NCBI GenBank assembly: GCA_051418055.1
Contig: JBPRGH010000041.1
Coordinates: 62,001 to 126,000 of the forward strand
Origin: JBPRGH01 sp051418055
Lineage (GTDB): Bacteria; Bacteroidota; Bacteroidia; Cytophagales; Cyclobacteriaceae
DNA length: 64,000 nucleotides
Direction of reading: 5' to 3'
Below the pieces are notes generated by a model, which did no database searches, was not told the origin of the DNA, and was given only the letters and a program-made list of their open reading frames with translations. Position numbers and translations under genes: made by a program. Below are positions 43,105 to 52,919 of the stretch, piece after piece (the stretch's first letter is position 1; each line of letters opens with the position of its first letter).

Positions 43105-45738
43105 ATGGATGCTAAAACCGTACGAAATACCTTTCTTGAGTTCTTTAAGACGAAAGGTCATGAAATAGTTCCTTCAGCTCCAATTATTAATAAAGATGAT
43201 CCGACCCTGATGTTTACCAATTCCGGCATGAATCAGTTCAAGGATTTTTTTCTGGGTAACAAAAAACCTTCTTTCCCAAGAGCTGCAGATACACAAAAAT
43301 GCCTTCGTGTATCCGGAAAGCATAATGATCTTGAAGAGGTGGGGCTGGACACATATCACCACACCATGTTCGAGATGCTGGGCAACTGGTCATTTGGTGA
43401 TTATTTTAAACGAGAGGCTATTTCATGGGCCTGGGAGCTGCTTACTGATAAATTTAATCTACCTAAAGACCGTCTGTATGTTACCATTTTTGAAGGTGAT
43501 AAATCTGATAATTTATCAAAGGATGACGATGCCTACAGTATTTGGAAAGAGGTAATTGATGAAAACCGCATTCTGCTGGGTAATAAAAAGGATAATTTTT
43601 GGGAAATGGGGGATACCGGCCCATGTGGCCCCTGCTCTGAAATTCATATTGATCTCCGTAATGACGAAGAAAGAAAAAAAATAAGCGGAGCTGAATTAGT
43701 TAATAAAGATCACCCTTTGGTGGTGGAGATATGGAATCTCGTTTTTATGGAATTTAACAGGCTTGCTTCAGGTGAGCTGAAAAATCTGCCACAAAAACAT
43801 GTTGATACAGGAATGGGCTTTGAAAGGCTTTGTATGGCTTTGCAAAAAAAGACCAGTAATTATGATACGGATATATTTCAACCCATAATATCAAAAATAG
43901 CAGGCCTGGCAGGTACCGAATATGGTAAGGATAATAAAACAGATATTGCCTTACGTGTTATTGCTGACCATATTAGGGCAATAGTTTTTGCTATTGTAGA
44001 TGGGCAGCTACCGTCCAATACAGGTGCAGGATATGTAATCAGAAGGATTTTACGCCGCGCCGTGCGTTATGGCTTTAATTTTCTTGATCTGAAGCAGCCT
44101 TTCATGTATCAGCTGGTAGAACTAATGGTAGATCAGTTTAAAGATGTGTTCCCGGGGCTTTTAGAGCAGCGTGATTTTGTTCAGAAGGTGATCAAAGAAG
44201 AAGAAGCTGCTTTTTTCAGAACACTTGAAAATGGATTAAACCGTCTGGGGCAGGTTATTGAGGAGCTGAAGAAGAAGGATCAAAAAGTAATTAGCGGTAA
44301 GGTAGCCTTTGAATTATATGATACGTATGGCTTTCCACTGGATCTTACCAGCTTAATAGCCAGAGAAAATGATCTTTCAGTAGATGTCACCGGCTTTCAG
44401 GATGAAATGTCACAGCAAAAAGCAAGATCAAAAGCAGATGCCGCTAAGGAAACAGGTGATTGGGAAATTGTAAATAATGTAGCTTTTGATAGCCGCTTTA
44501 TAGGTTACGAAGAGCTGGAGGCTGATGTAAAAATTGTCAAGTACAGGAAGATAAAGCAAAAGCAGAAGGAGCTGTATCAGATAGTATTGGATAAAACACC
44601 ATTTTATGCTGAAAGTGGTGGACAGGTAGGAGATACGGGTACGTTGGAAGCTTCTGGCAAAAAGATAAACATAATTGATACTAAAAAAGAGAACGAACTG
44701 ATTGTTCATTTAGCCACACAATTACCGGCTGACCTTAATGTGACATATCATGCAACCGTAGATAAAAATAAACGCAGGCTGATCATGAATAATCATTCAG
44801 CAACTCATTTATTGCATGCTGCACTACGAAAAGTGCTGGGTACTCATGTGGAGCAAAAAGGATCTTTGGTGACAGATGGATATTTGCGGTTTGATTTCTC
44901 TCATTTTGCCAAAATGACCATGGAAGAGATCCGGGAGGTTGAGCGATTGGTGAATGAGCGTGTGAGGCAGAATATTTCTTTGGAGGAGAGAAGAGAAATA
45001 CCAATTTCTGAAGCTAAGGAAATGGGTGCAATGGCTTTATTTGGGGAAAAATATGGTGAAAAGGTGCGGGTTATTGTTTTTGATCAGGATTATAGTGTAG
45101 AGCTTTGTGGTGGAACACATGTGGCTGCAACGGGGCAGATTGGCTTATTTAAAATTACATCTGAATCTTCAGTAGCAGCCGGAGTTCGCAGGATAGAAGC
45201 TATAACCGCTATAGCTGCTGAGAAGCATGTTGAAGAGCAGGAGGTGCTAATTGAGGAAGCAAAAGATATCCTTAAGCAACCTAAAGATCTGCTGAAATCC
45301 ATACAAAACCTGATCAGTGAAAAAAATAAGCTGGAAAAGCAGCTGGAATCTATGCAGCAGGAGCAGGCAGGTCAGTTAAGAGGGCAATTAAAAGATAAGG
45401 CATTATCAAAAGGGGATGCGCAGGTAATTATTGAACAAGTTACCGTTCCTTCAGCGGATGTCCTGAAAAAGCTGTCATTTGAATTAAAAAACCAGCTTCC
45501 TAATCTGTTTATGATCCTTGCTGCTCAGATCGACGACAAACCTATGATTGCAGTAACCATTGATGAGCAACTGGCAAAATCAAAGAATTTAAACGCCGGA
45601 AATATTGTTCGAGAATTAGCAAAGGAAATAAATGGTGGTGGTGGTGGCCAGCCATTTTTTGCGACTGCAGGGGGTAAAAATCTGGAAGGGCTGCCAAAAG
45701 TAATTGAGAAAGGAAGATCTTATATTGAGCATTTCTAG
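43105..45738 (+). CDS. alaS: Alanyl-tRNA synthetase
   Basis: An 877-residue class II synthetase. The N-terminal catalytic part shows FTNSGMNQFKDFFLG, TQKCLRVSGKHNDLEEVG and FEMLGNWSFGDYF, then MGDTGPCGPCSEIH and HVDTGMGFERL. The editing domain has the Zn-site motifs HSATHLLHAALRKVLG and CGGTHVAATGQIG. The C-terminal coiled coil and DHHA1 domain end with NGGGGGQPFFATAGGK. The length is standard (E. coli 876). It charges tRNA-Ala. gatB starts 1 bp after the stop, so the two form an operon. Confidence 0.97.
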   Translation: MDAKTVRNTFLEFFKTKGHEIVPSAPIINKDDPTLMFTNSGMNQFKDFFLGNKKPSFPRAADTQKCLRVSGKHNDLEEVGLDTYHHTMFEMLGNWSFGDYFKREAISWAWELLTDKFNLPKDRLYVTIFEGDKSDNLSKDDDAYSIWKEVIDENRILLGNKKDNFWEMGDTGPCGPCSEIHIDLRNDEERKKISGAELVNKDHPLVVEIWNLVFMEFNRLASGELKNLPQKHVDTGMGFERLCMALQKKTSNYDTDIFQPIISKIAGLAGTEYGKDNKTDIALRVIADHIRAIVFAIVDGQLPSNTGAGYVIRRILRRAVRYGFNFLDLKQPFMYQLVELMVDQFKDVFPGLLEQRDFVQKVIKEEEAAFFRTLENGLNRLGQVIEELKKKDQKVISGKVAFELYDTYGFPLDLTSLIARENDLSVDVTGFQDEMSQQKARSKADAAKETGDWEIVNNVAFDSRFIGYEELEADVKIVKYRKIKQKQKELYQIVLDKTPFYAESGGQVGDTGTLEASGKKINIIDTKKENELIVHLATQLPADLNVTYHATVDKNKRRLIMNNHSATHLLHAALRKVLGTHVEQKGSLVTDGYLRFDFSHFAKMTMEEIREVERLVNERVRQNISLEERREIPISEAKEMGAMALFGEKYGEKVRVIVFDQDYSVELCGGTHVAATGQIGLFKITSESSVAAGVRRIEAITAIAAEKHVEEQEVLIEEAKDILKQPKDLLKSIQNLISEKNKLEKQLESMQQEQAGQLRGQLKDKALSKGDAQVIIEQVTVPSADVLKKLSFELKNQLPNLFMILAAQIDDKPMIAVTIDEQLAKSKNLNAGNIVRELAKEINGGGGGQPFFATAGGKNLEGLPKVIEKGRSYIEHF

Positions 45739-45739
45739 A

Positions 45740-47194
45740 ATGGATCAGGATATCAGAAGTAAATATACTGCTGTAATTGGCTTGGAGGTACACGCACAGC
45801 TGCTTACGAAGAGTAAAATATATGCTCCTGATTCGACACAATATGGAAGCCAGCCAAATACTAATCTAAGTGTAATAACACTTGCCCATCCCGGGGCACT
45901 TCCGCGGCTTAATAAAAAAGTGGTGGAATATGCGATAAAGATGGGCTTGGCATGTAAAAGCGAAATATCACGTCACAATATATTTGACAGAAAAAACTAT
46001 TTTTATCCGGACCTGCCAAAAGGTTATCAGATCACGCAAGATAAAACTCCAATTTGTATAGGAGGATTTGTTACTATCACCACTTCCGATGGTAAAGACA
46101 AAGATATCCATATGAACAGAATTCATATAGAGGAGGATGCTGGTAAATCAATACATTTAGCAGAGGAAACGGATACATTAGTTGACTTCAACAGGGCCGG
46201 AGTCCCGTTGATTGAGGTGGTAACAGAGCCGGATATAAGAAGTTCTGATGAGGCATATGCCTTTCTTACTGAAGTGAGAAGACTTGTTCGATACCTGGAA
46301 ATTTGTGATGGTAATATGGAAGAAGGCTCCCTTCGCTGTGACGCAAATATTTCAGTAATGCTGAAGGATTCAAAAGAGTATGGCAAAAAGGTGGAGGTAA
46401 AGAACATGAACTCTATCCGGAATGTGCAGCGTGCAATTGATCATGAGATTGAGCGGCAGATTGAGGAGCTTGAAAAAGGGAATAAAATCTCTTCCGAAAC
46501 CCGTACTTTTGATGCTGTAGCAGGAACAACGGCAAGTATGCGTACAAAGGAAGAGCTAAATGATTACCGCTATTTTCCGGATCCTGACCTTAGCCCTTTG
46601 GTTGTCTCTGAAGAATGGCTAAGTGAGATAAAAGAAACTATGCCCAGCCTGCCGAGGGAGCTTTATGATAAATTTATAAAAGATTATCAACTACCTGCTT
46701 ATGATGCGCAGGTGCTTGCTGATAATAAAGGTGTTGCTTTATATTTTGAAGAGCTGGCACAAAAAACATCTACTTACAAAGCAGCCTCTAACTGGGTGAT
46801 GGGTCCGATTAAATCTCATTTGAATGACAGATCATTAGCAATAGATGATTTTCCATTAGATATAAATACCATAGCAAAAGTTATTAAGCTGGTAGAAGAG
46901 GATAAGCTAAGTTTTACTGCGGCCAGCCAGAATCTTTTCCCGGCTTTAATTGAGCAGCCACATGTCGATCCTCAGAAGTTAGCTGAGAAAATGGATTTGA
47001 TCCAGGAGAGTAATGCCGCATCCATTGAGCCGGTAATTGATGAAGTACTGAAAGAATGGCCGGAAAAGGTAAAAGAATATAGAAATGGTAAAAAGAATTT
47101 GGTAGGTTTATTTATGGGTGAAGTAATGAAAAAAACACGTGGCAAGGCTGACCCGAAACTTACCAACCAGTTGTTACGTGAAAAACTAAAATAA
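45740..47194 (+). CDS. gatB: Asp-tRNA(Asn)/Glu-tRNA(Gln) amidotransferase subunit B
   Basis: A 484-residue protein started at ATG 45740, one base after the alaS stop; the longer frame would overlap alaS by 35 bp and lacks family similarity. GatB motifs are YTAVIGLEVHAQLLT, HPGALPRLNKKVVE, RKNYFYPDLPKGYQITQ, IHIEEDAGKS, DFNRAGVPLIEVVTEPD, MEEGSLRCDANIS and DYRYFPDPDL. A C-terminal YqeY-like tail binds tRNA. It needs GatA and GatC, encoded elsewhere, and converts misacylated Glu-tRNA(Gln) to Gln-tRNA(Gln). Confidence 0.96.
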   Translation: MDQDIRSKYTAVIGLEVHAQLLTKSKIYAPDSTQYGSQPNTNLSVITLAHPGALPRLNKKVVEYAIKMGLACKSEISRHNIFDRKNYFYPDLPKGYQITQDKTPICIGGFVTITTSDGKDKDIHMNRIHIEEDAGKSIHLAEETDTLVDFNRAGVPLIEVVTEPDIRSSDEAYAFLTEVRRLVRYLEICDGNMEEGSLRCDANISVMLKDSKEYGKKVEVKNMNSIRNVQRAIDHEIERQIEELEKGNKISSETRTFDAVAGTTASMRTKEELNDYRYFPDPDLSPLVVSEEWLSEIKETMPSLPRELYDKFIKDYQLPAYDAQVLADNKGVALYFEELAQKTSTYKAASNWVMGPIKSHLNDRSLAIDDFPLDINTIAKVIKLVEEDKLSFTAASQNLFPALIEQPHVDPQKLAEKMDLIQESNAASIEPVIDEVLKEWPEKVKEYRNGKKNLVGLFMGEVMKKTRGKADPKLTNQLLREKLK

Positions 47195-47206
47195 AAGAAG
47201 TTTAAT

Positions 47207-48340
47207 ATGAGAATCTTATTTATACTGTCCTTTATGTTTTTTGCCTGTTCAGCAGGCACTAAAGAAAAGGCTGAAACAAAAAATGGTGATACAATAACTA
47301 TTAAAGGCACCGTGGGCTATCCTCAGCAGGGAGAAATTGTGCTTGAGAAAATTGAAAACAATGAGGCTGTCCCTTATGATACTTTCAACCTTACTGAAAA
47401 TAACACCTTTCAGGAAGAGGTAATGATAGAGGAACATGGATATTATCGCATGAATTTTTATAATAAGCAATATGTCATGCTAATTCTTGAAGATGACGAT
47501 GTGCGGATTGATGTTGATGGTAATTCCAGAAGTGGTTTTGTAAAAATAGAAGGCTCTGATGCTCATAACCTGATCAATGAGGTACAGCTGACGCAGCAGA
47601 ATTTTCAGCAAAACCCGGAGTTTGCGAGAATTAACCAGGAGTTTAATGAAGCGGTACAACAGAGAAACCTTCAGCGCCAGGAGGAATTACAGGAAGAGTA
47701 TATGGAGATGGAGGCTGAGCTGAATGAGCAGCTAATGCAAAAGATGGATAGTGCCGGCCTTACGCTTGGAGTTGTTGATCTTTTGGCATCCGGCAGGGTG
47801 CTTGATAAAGATAAATACTTTAAATATTATGATAAGAAAGCAAAGCAATTTGCAGAAGCTATGCCGGAAAATGATCGGGTGGAGGATTTTACAGAGCAGG
47901 TAGATAAAATGAGGATTACTGCCATAGGTGAAGTTGCCCCTGAAATTGCATTGCCAAATCCTGAAGGTGACACTGTTAAGTTATCATCATTAAGGGGCAA
48001 TTATGTTTTAGTTGATTTTTGGGCTAAATGGTGTAAGCCCTGCCGTGTTGAGAATCCGAATATTGTACGAATGTACAACAAGTATAAAGACGAAAATTTT
48101 GAAGTCTTTGGTGTTTCCCTTGACAGGAATAAAAAAGACTGGGTACAGGCTATAGAGGAAGATAATCTGGACTGGACGCAGGTTAGCGATCTGAAATTCT
48201 GGAATTCAGAGGCTGCACAAACATATGGAGTGAATGCTATTCCTTTTGCTTTATTATTAGATCCCGAGGGTAAGATAATAGCAAAAAATTTGAGAGGGAA
48301 AGAGCTGGAGAACAAGCTTGAAGAGATCTTCGGTGAATAA
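47207..48340 (+). CDS. TlpA/ResA-like thiol-disulfide oxidoreductase lipoprotein with DUF4369
   Basis: A 377-residue protein with a lipoprotein signal (LSFMFFACSAG). A DUF4369 beta domain (about 25-125) and a Gln/Glu-rich helical linker (125-235) lead to a C-terminal thioredoxin-fold domain (about 240-375). The redox centre is WAKWCKPCRVENP, and a cis-Pro loop is in GVNAIPFALLLDPEG. The layout is the standard Bacteroidota periplasmic TlpA-like reductase, involved in disulfide exchange or cytochrome c maturation. It ends at a hairpin terminator. Confidence 0.9.
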   Translation: MRILFILSFMFFACSAGTKEKAETKNGDTITIKGTVGYPQQGEIVLEKIENNEAVPYDTFNLTENNTFQEEVMIEEHGYYRMNFYNKQYVMLILEDDDVRIDVDGNSRSGFVKIEGSDAHNLINEVQLTQQNFQQNPEFARINQEFNEAVQQRNLQRQEELQEEYMEMEAELNEQLMQKMDSAGLTLGVVDLLASGRVLDKDKYFKYYDKKAKQFAEAMPENDRVEDFTEQVDKMRITAIGEVAPEIALPNPEGDTVKLSSLRGNYVLVDFWAKWCKPCRVENPNIVRMYNKYKDENFEVFGVSLDRNKKDWVQAIEEDNLDWTQVSDLKFWNSEAAQTYGVNAIPFALLLDPEGKIIAKNLRGKELENKLEEIFGE

Positions 48341-48357
48341 ACTCTTTAACTTTAAAA

Positions 48358-48391
48358 TAAAAAAACCCGACTGTAGAAGCCGGGTTTTTTA
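48358..48391. terminator. Rho-independent terminator between convergent genes
   Basis: AAAAACCCG (48361-48369) pairs with CGGGTTTTT (48381-48389), with A-tract before and T-tract after, so it can act in both directions for the TlpA-like and lipoprotein genes. Confidence 0.88.
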
Positions 48392-48409
48392 TTATCTTAA
48401 CTTTAGCTT

Positions 48410-49363
48410 TTATCGCTCTATGGTTACTTCAATTTCAATGTAATCTGATTCCCCTGTAAATGCTCCATCATTGTTACCATCTACAAGACTGATGATTTTC
48501 ATAAGGCCATAATTAGCTCCTTTATCAGGATCAAGTTGAAATGCAAGAATATCACCAACATTTAAACTACTTTTTCTTCCTGCAGCCGGATCAGCGGCAT
48601 TTGTATAAATATTCTGTAACTCCTCTGAAGTATCAGCTCCCAGATATGTTTCATTATCTATTGTGGTCAATTTAAAGGTTGTTTCATGTAATGTATTCCA
48701 TACTGATAAATCGTACCCTACAAATGTAGGATAAGCAGCTGGAGATGCAATATTGATACCTGTTTGGGGTCCATAAGCATATCCAAAATCAACATCATTA
48801 GACATTGGTGTACCTTCAGTATTATCGTCAACCTGATTTTTAGTTACAGCCTGACCTAAATTGGTCGAAAAGAAAGTTTCTGAATCTTCATTTCCTGTAG
48901 GTGCAAATAATAATACTGAAGTAAAAGTGGCAGTTTCAATTACATTAATAGTATAGTCAATGGAATTATCCTGACCAACATCATCTACTACTTCAATAGT
49001 GGCAACTCCGGCTTCTGTAACATTTGGTATCGTAAGTTCGATATCATTAACTGTGGCTAAACCTGCGGCTAAACCAAGATCATTACGGGTCTGCTCATCT
49101 ACAATAGTTCCATTATAATATACTCGTGCCACGTTAAAACCACCCGGAGTTGTTACATCAACAGTAAAAACCACATCTTCACCGGAATTGACAAAGATTA
49201 CCAGATCGTCTTCTCCATCAACGGCATCATCGGCAGGTGTTACATCAACATTACCTATAATAGGAACATCAGGAAGAGTGTCGTCCTCTGTATCACAGCC
49301 AGATCCCCACACTACAAAAGCACTAAGAAGTGCTATGTTCAATAATAATTTCCAATTTTTCAT
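48410..49363 (-). CDS. Acidic lipoprotein with Ig-like N-terminal domain, function unknown
   Basis: A 317-residue protein with a lipoprotein signal (ALLSAFVVWGSGCDTED, Cys near residue 23). Residues about 40-140 are rich in Asp, Val and Thr and look like an Ig/cadherin-like beta-sandwich (FTVDVTTPGGFNVARVYYNG). The C-terminal part (about 150-317) is strand-rich with YGPQTGINIASPAAY and FQLDPDKGANYGLMKI. It resembles extracellular or surface-exposed lipoproteins of Bacteroidota. No enzymatic motif was seen. Single gene. Confidence 0.75.
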   Translation of the reverse strand: MKNWKLLLNIALLSAFVVWGSGCDTEDDTLPDVPIIGNVDVTPADDAVDGEDDLVIFVNSGEDVVFTVDVTTPGGFNVARVYYNGTIVDEQTRNDLGLAAGLATVNDIELTIPNVTEAGVATIEVVDDVGQDNSIDYTINVIETATFTSVLLFAPTGNEDSETFFSTNLGQAVTKNQVDDNTEGTPMSNDVDFGYAYGPQTGINIASPAAYPTFVGYDLSVWNTLHETTFKLTTIDNETYLGADTSEELQNIYTNAADPAAGRKSSLNVGDILAFQLDPDKGANYGLMKIISLVDGNNDGAFTGESDYIEIEVTIER

Positions 49364-49449
49364 AATTTATTCAAATATTTATTTCTCTATTTATACTTGA
49401 AGTATAACGATCTAGAAGTAACATTGTTAACCTAAAGCAATTTAAAAAA

Positions 49450-50259
49450 ATGAAAAAAATAGGGTTGGCTCTAAGTGGAGGAGGAGCAAGGGCAATTGCT
49501 CATTTGGGTATAATGAAAGCTTTGGAGGCCGAGGGGATTACCTTTTCTAAAATCTCCGGGTCCAGTGCCGGAGCAGTTATTGCAGCTTTATATGCGGGAG
49601 GGATGACACCTGATGAAATTTATCAAAAGTTTGTCAGTTTAAAACTCTGGTCATTAATTAATCCTATAATTCCAAATTCCGGGTTTTTAAGTATGAGTAA
49701 TGCTGAAAAACTTATTAAGGAAAATCTTCCGGTAAAAACTTTTGAAGAGCTAAAAATAGAGATTTGTGTAAGTGCAACCGACCTGGAAAAAGGGGTTTCC
49801 TCCTGTTTTACAAAAGGAGATCTCATCAAACCATTACTGGCTTCCTGTTGTGTCCCCGTACTTTATAAACCTGTAGAATTAGAAGGCAGGCGCTATATTG
49901 ATGGAGGGATATTAAATAACCTACCGGTCGATCTTATAAAAGAAGATGTGGATTTTGTAATTGGCCTTCATTCGAACCCTATTCACCCTTCATTTAAACC
50001 ATCTGGAGTTAAATCAATGATAGAAAGATCGTTTATGATGGCTGTTACCTGTAATGTATATGCCAGAAAACATCTCTGCGATATTTTTATAGAACCGCCT
50101 GCTTTAGGTACCTATAAAATAATGGATTTTGGTAAAGCTGAAGAAATTTTTGATATAGGATACACTTATGCAAAGGAGAATATGTCTAGTTTTGGTCTTG
50201 AAAAGATAAAAGACGATACCCATGACATTCGAGGAGCAGATTCTACAAGGAATACCTAA
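49450..50259 (+). CDS. Patatin-like phospholipase family protein
   Basis: A 269-residue serine hydrolase with a Ser-Asp dyad. The oxyanion loop is GLALSGGGARAIAHLG (residues 4-19), the nucleophile elbow is SGSSAGAVIAALYAGG (Ser at about 39), and the Asp is in RRYIDGGILNNLP-like YIDGGILNNLP (about 150-160). It is short and stands alone among bacterial patatins, without a signal peptide, so it probably acts in the cytosol or at the membrane on acyl lipids. Its 3' end overlaps the start of hutU by 38 bp, in another frame. Confidence 0.88.
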   Translation: MKKIGLALSGGGARAIAHLGIMKALEAEGITFSKISGSSAGAVIAALYAGGMTPDEIYQKFVSLKLWSLINPIIPNSGFLSMSNAEKLIKENLPVKTFEELKIEICVSATDLEKGVSSCFTKGDLIKPLLASCCVPVLYKPVELEGRRYIDGGILNNLPVDLIKEDVDFVIGLHSNPIHPSFKPSGVKSMIERSFMMAVTCNVYARKHLCDIFIEPPALGTYKIMDFGKAEEIFDIGYTYAKENMSSFGLEKIKDDTHDIRGADSTRNT

Positions 50260-52225
50260 AGAACTTCCAAAACCAAAACCTTATGATCCTGATGTAAATC
50301 ACGCACCCAAAAGAAAAGATATTCTTACAAGGGAGGAAAAATTATTAGCAATTAAAAATGCATTACGTTATTTCCCTGAAACACATCATGAGGTGCTTGC
50401 GCAAGAGTTTGCTGAGGAGCTAAACCTTTATGGCCGGATCTACATGTACCGCTTTCGCCCGGATTACGAAATGTATGGCAGAAATATTAAAGAATATCCT
50501 TACCAAAGCCAGCAGGCAGCTGCCATAATGGTAATGATACAGAATAATCTTGATCCAAAAGTTGCCCAACACCCTCATGAACTGATCACTTATGGAGGTA
50601 ATGGTGCAGTCTTTCAAAACTGGGCACAGTACCTGCTAACCATGAAATACCTGGCAACTATGACTGATGAGCAAACGCTGCATATGTATAGTGGCCATCC
50701 TATGGGTTTATTTCCTTCTTCTCCTGATGCACCTCGTGTGGTTGTAACCAATGGGATGATGATACCAAATTATTCTAAACCGGATGATTGGGAGAGATAT
50801 AATGCTTTAGGAGTGACGCAGTATGGGCAGATGACAGCAGGAAGCTTTATGTATATCGGACCTCAGGGAATCGTACATGGTACTACTATTACTGTATTAA
50901 ATGCAGGTAGAAAAATTGCCAGGTCCGGAGAAGGATTAAAAGGTAAAATTTTTCTCTCCTCCGGTTTAGGAGGAATGAGTGGAGCGCAGCCTAAGGCCGG
51001 AAATATTGCAGGATGTATATCTGTTATAGCTGAAGTTAATTCAAAGGCGCTGAATACTCGACATTCACAAGGCTGGGTGGATGAGGTTGCAGAGGATATG
51101 GATCACCTTTTGGCCAGGGTAAAAGAAGCTAAGGAAAAAGGCGAAGTAGTCTCCATTGCTTACCATGGTAATATTGTGGAGGTCTGGGAGCGATTTTATG
51201 AGGAAAATATTTATGTAGACCTGGGATCCGACCAAACTTCCCTACATAATCCCTGGGCAGGAGGATACTATCCTGTTCAACTCGGTTTTGAGGAGGCTAA
51301 CAGACTTATGGTAGATGATCCTTCCAAATTTAAAGTGTATGTTCAGGAATCATTGCGAAGGCAGGTAGCTGCTATTAATAAACATGCAGAAAGGGGTACC
51401 TATTTCTTCGATTATGGGAACGCTTTTCTGCTTGAAGCATCTCGTGCCGGAGCTGATATAATGCAAGAAGAGGGATTCAAATACCCTTCTTATGTGCAGG
51501 ATATTATGGGTCCGATGTGTTTTGATTACGGATTTGGCCCATTTAGGTGGGTTTGTGCATCGGGAGATCCTGCTGATTTGAAAAAAACAGATGCCCTGGC
51601 AGCTCAGGTTTTGGAGCAAATTAAAAAAGATGCTCCGGAAGAAATTAGCCAGCAGATGGATGATAATATTCAGTGGATAAAATCTGCAGAACAGAATAAA
51701 TTAGTCGTAGGTACACAGGCAAGGATCCTTTATGCTGATGCAGAAGGAAGAATAGCTATTGCTAAAGCTTTTAATGATGCCATTAGAAAAGATAAATTAC
51801 TAGGCCCAGTGGTATTGGGAAGAGATCATCATGATGTTTCCGGGACAGACAGCCCTTTCAGGGAAACCAGCAATATATATGACGGATCACGGTTTACTGC
51901 CGATATGGCCATACATAATGTAATTGGCGATAGTTTTCGCGGTGCCACCTGGGTATCCATCCATAATGGTGGTGGCGTAGGCTGGGGAGAAGTTGTAAAC
52001 GGAGGTTTTGGAATGCTGCTGGATGGAACTGATGCTGCTGATAAAAAGCTGGAAAAGATGTTATTTTTTGATGTAAATAATGGCATTGCCAGGAGAAGCT
52101 GGGCACGCAATAAAGGGGCTCTGAATGCCATGGAAAGAGAGATGAAAAGGAACCCCGAACTACAGGTGACGATGCCTTATCAGGCAAATGAGAAAATAAT
52201 AAATAAATTATTTAGGGAAGAATAG
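50222..52225 (+). CDS. hutU: Urocanate hydratase
   Basis: A 667-residue urocanase converting urocanate to imidazolone propionate, the second step of histidine breakdown. Motifs are THEVLAQEFAEEL-like stretches, ITYGGNGAVFQNWAQYLLT, YSGHPMGLFPSSP, TAGSFMYIGPQGIVHG, SSGLGGMSGAQPKA, the NAD-binding VDLGSDQTSLHNPWAGGYYP, and FGPFRWVCASGDP with the catalytic Cys/His region, ending HNGGGVGWGEVVNGG. The length fits the longer Bacteroidota form (about 665-675; 557 in Pseudomonas). hutH, hutI and hutG are not nearby, which is unusual for this pathway. Confidence 0.95.
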   Translation: MTFEEQILQGIPKELPKPKPYDPDVNHAPKRKDILTREEKLLAIKNALRYFPETHHEVLAQEFAEELNLYGRIYMYRFRPDYEMYGRNIKEYPYQSQQAAAIMVMIQNNLDPKVAQHPHELITYGGNGAVFQNWAQYLLTMKYLATMTDEQTLHMYSGHPMGLFPSSPDAPRVVVTNGMMIPNYSKPDDWERYNALGVTQYGQMTAGSFMYIGPQGIVHGTTITVLNAGRKIARSGEGLKGKIFLSSGLGGMSGAQPKAGNIAGCISVIAEVNSKALNTRHSQGWVDEVAEDMDHLLARVKEAKEKGEVVSIAYHGNIVEVWERFYEENIYVDLGSDQTSLHNPWAGGYYPVQLGFEEANRLMVDDPSKFKVYVQESLRRQVAAINKHAERGTYFFDYGNAFLLEASRAGADIMQEEGFKYPSYVQDIMGPMCFDYGFGPFRWVCASGDPADLKKTDALAAQVLEQIKKDAPEEISQQMDDNIQWIKSAEQNKLVVGTQARILYADAEGRIAIAKAFNDAIRKDKLLGPVVLGRDHHDVSGTDSPFRETSNIYDGSRFTADMAIHNVIGDSFRGATWVSIHNGGGVGWGEVVNGGFGMLLDGTDAADKKLEKMLFFDVNNGIARRSWARNKGALNAMEREMKRNPELQVTMPYQANEKIINKLFREE

Positions 52226-52270
52226 TAACTTTTCTTGTTATAAAGACATTAAAATTCTAAATGATTGATC

Positions 52271-52909
52271 ATGAAGAGATTATTGTCTTTACTAATTATG
52301 TTTTTATTAGTGTTTCCAGCCTATTCTCAAATAAATGAAAGGGAAACACCAGAGCTACCAAATAATAGAATTGGAGTAAGAGGAGGTTTAAACTATTCTA
52401 AGATAGATGCTGATCTTGGGGGAAATACTGAAGCCCTTCAGGGTATCCATGCAGGTATTTTCTACCAAAAGTTTTTTTCACCCAAATTTTCAGTTCAGCC
52501 GGAGATTCAATATTCCGGTGAAGGATGGGATAAAGATGGAGTGGAACACCGTGTAAATAATCTTGCATTAGCCATAGTGGGTAAATTTTACCTTTTTAAG
52601 GGGTTAAATTTAAATGGTGGAGTTCAGCCTGCTCTTCAGTTTAATTCAGAACTGGATAATACCACATCAAATATTTCTATTACCGACAGATTATCACGGT
52701 TTAATATAAGTGCAATTTTTGGCGTTGGCTATGATTTGCCGTTCGGCTTGGTGCTGGGGTCAAGATATCTGCAGGGCCTTATCGACATCAATGATGGATT
52801 AAATCCTAACACGAAAGATAATGAAATTAAAACCAGGACAATCCAGGTATATATTGGTTACGCCATTCGATTGCCGAAAACCGATCGACAGGGATTTGGA
52901 CCCAGATAA
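52271..52909 (+). CDS. PorT-type outer membrane beta-barrel protein
   Basis: A 212-residue protein started at ATG 52271 (a TTG lies six bases earlier). A signal peptide ending AYSQ is followed by a small eight-stranded beta-barrel with NRIGVRGGLNYSKI, FSVQPEIQYSGEG, KGLNLNGGVQPALQ and DLPFGLVLGSRYLQGLIDI. This is the PorT/outer-membrane-protein-beta-barrel family seen across Bacteroidota, mostly of unknown function. It is first of three barrel genes in a row. Confidence 0.85.
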   Translation: MKRLLSLLIMFLLVFPAYSQINERETPELPNNRIGVRGGLNYSKIDADLGGNTEALQGIHAGIFYQKFFSPKFSVQPEIQYSGEGWDKDGVEHRVNNLALAIVGKFYLFKGLNLNGGVQPALQFNSELDNTTSNISITDRLSRFNISAIFGVGYDLPFGLVLGSRYLQGLIDINDGLNPNTKDNEIKTRTIQVYIGYAIRLPKTDRQGFGPR

Positions 52910-52919
52910 ATATTGAAAT

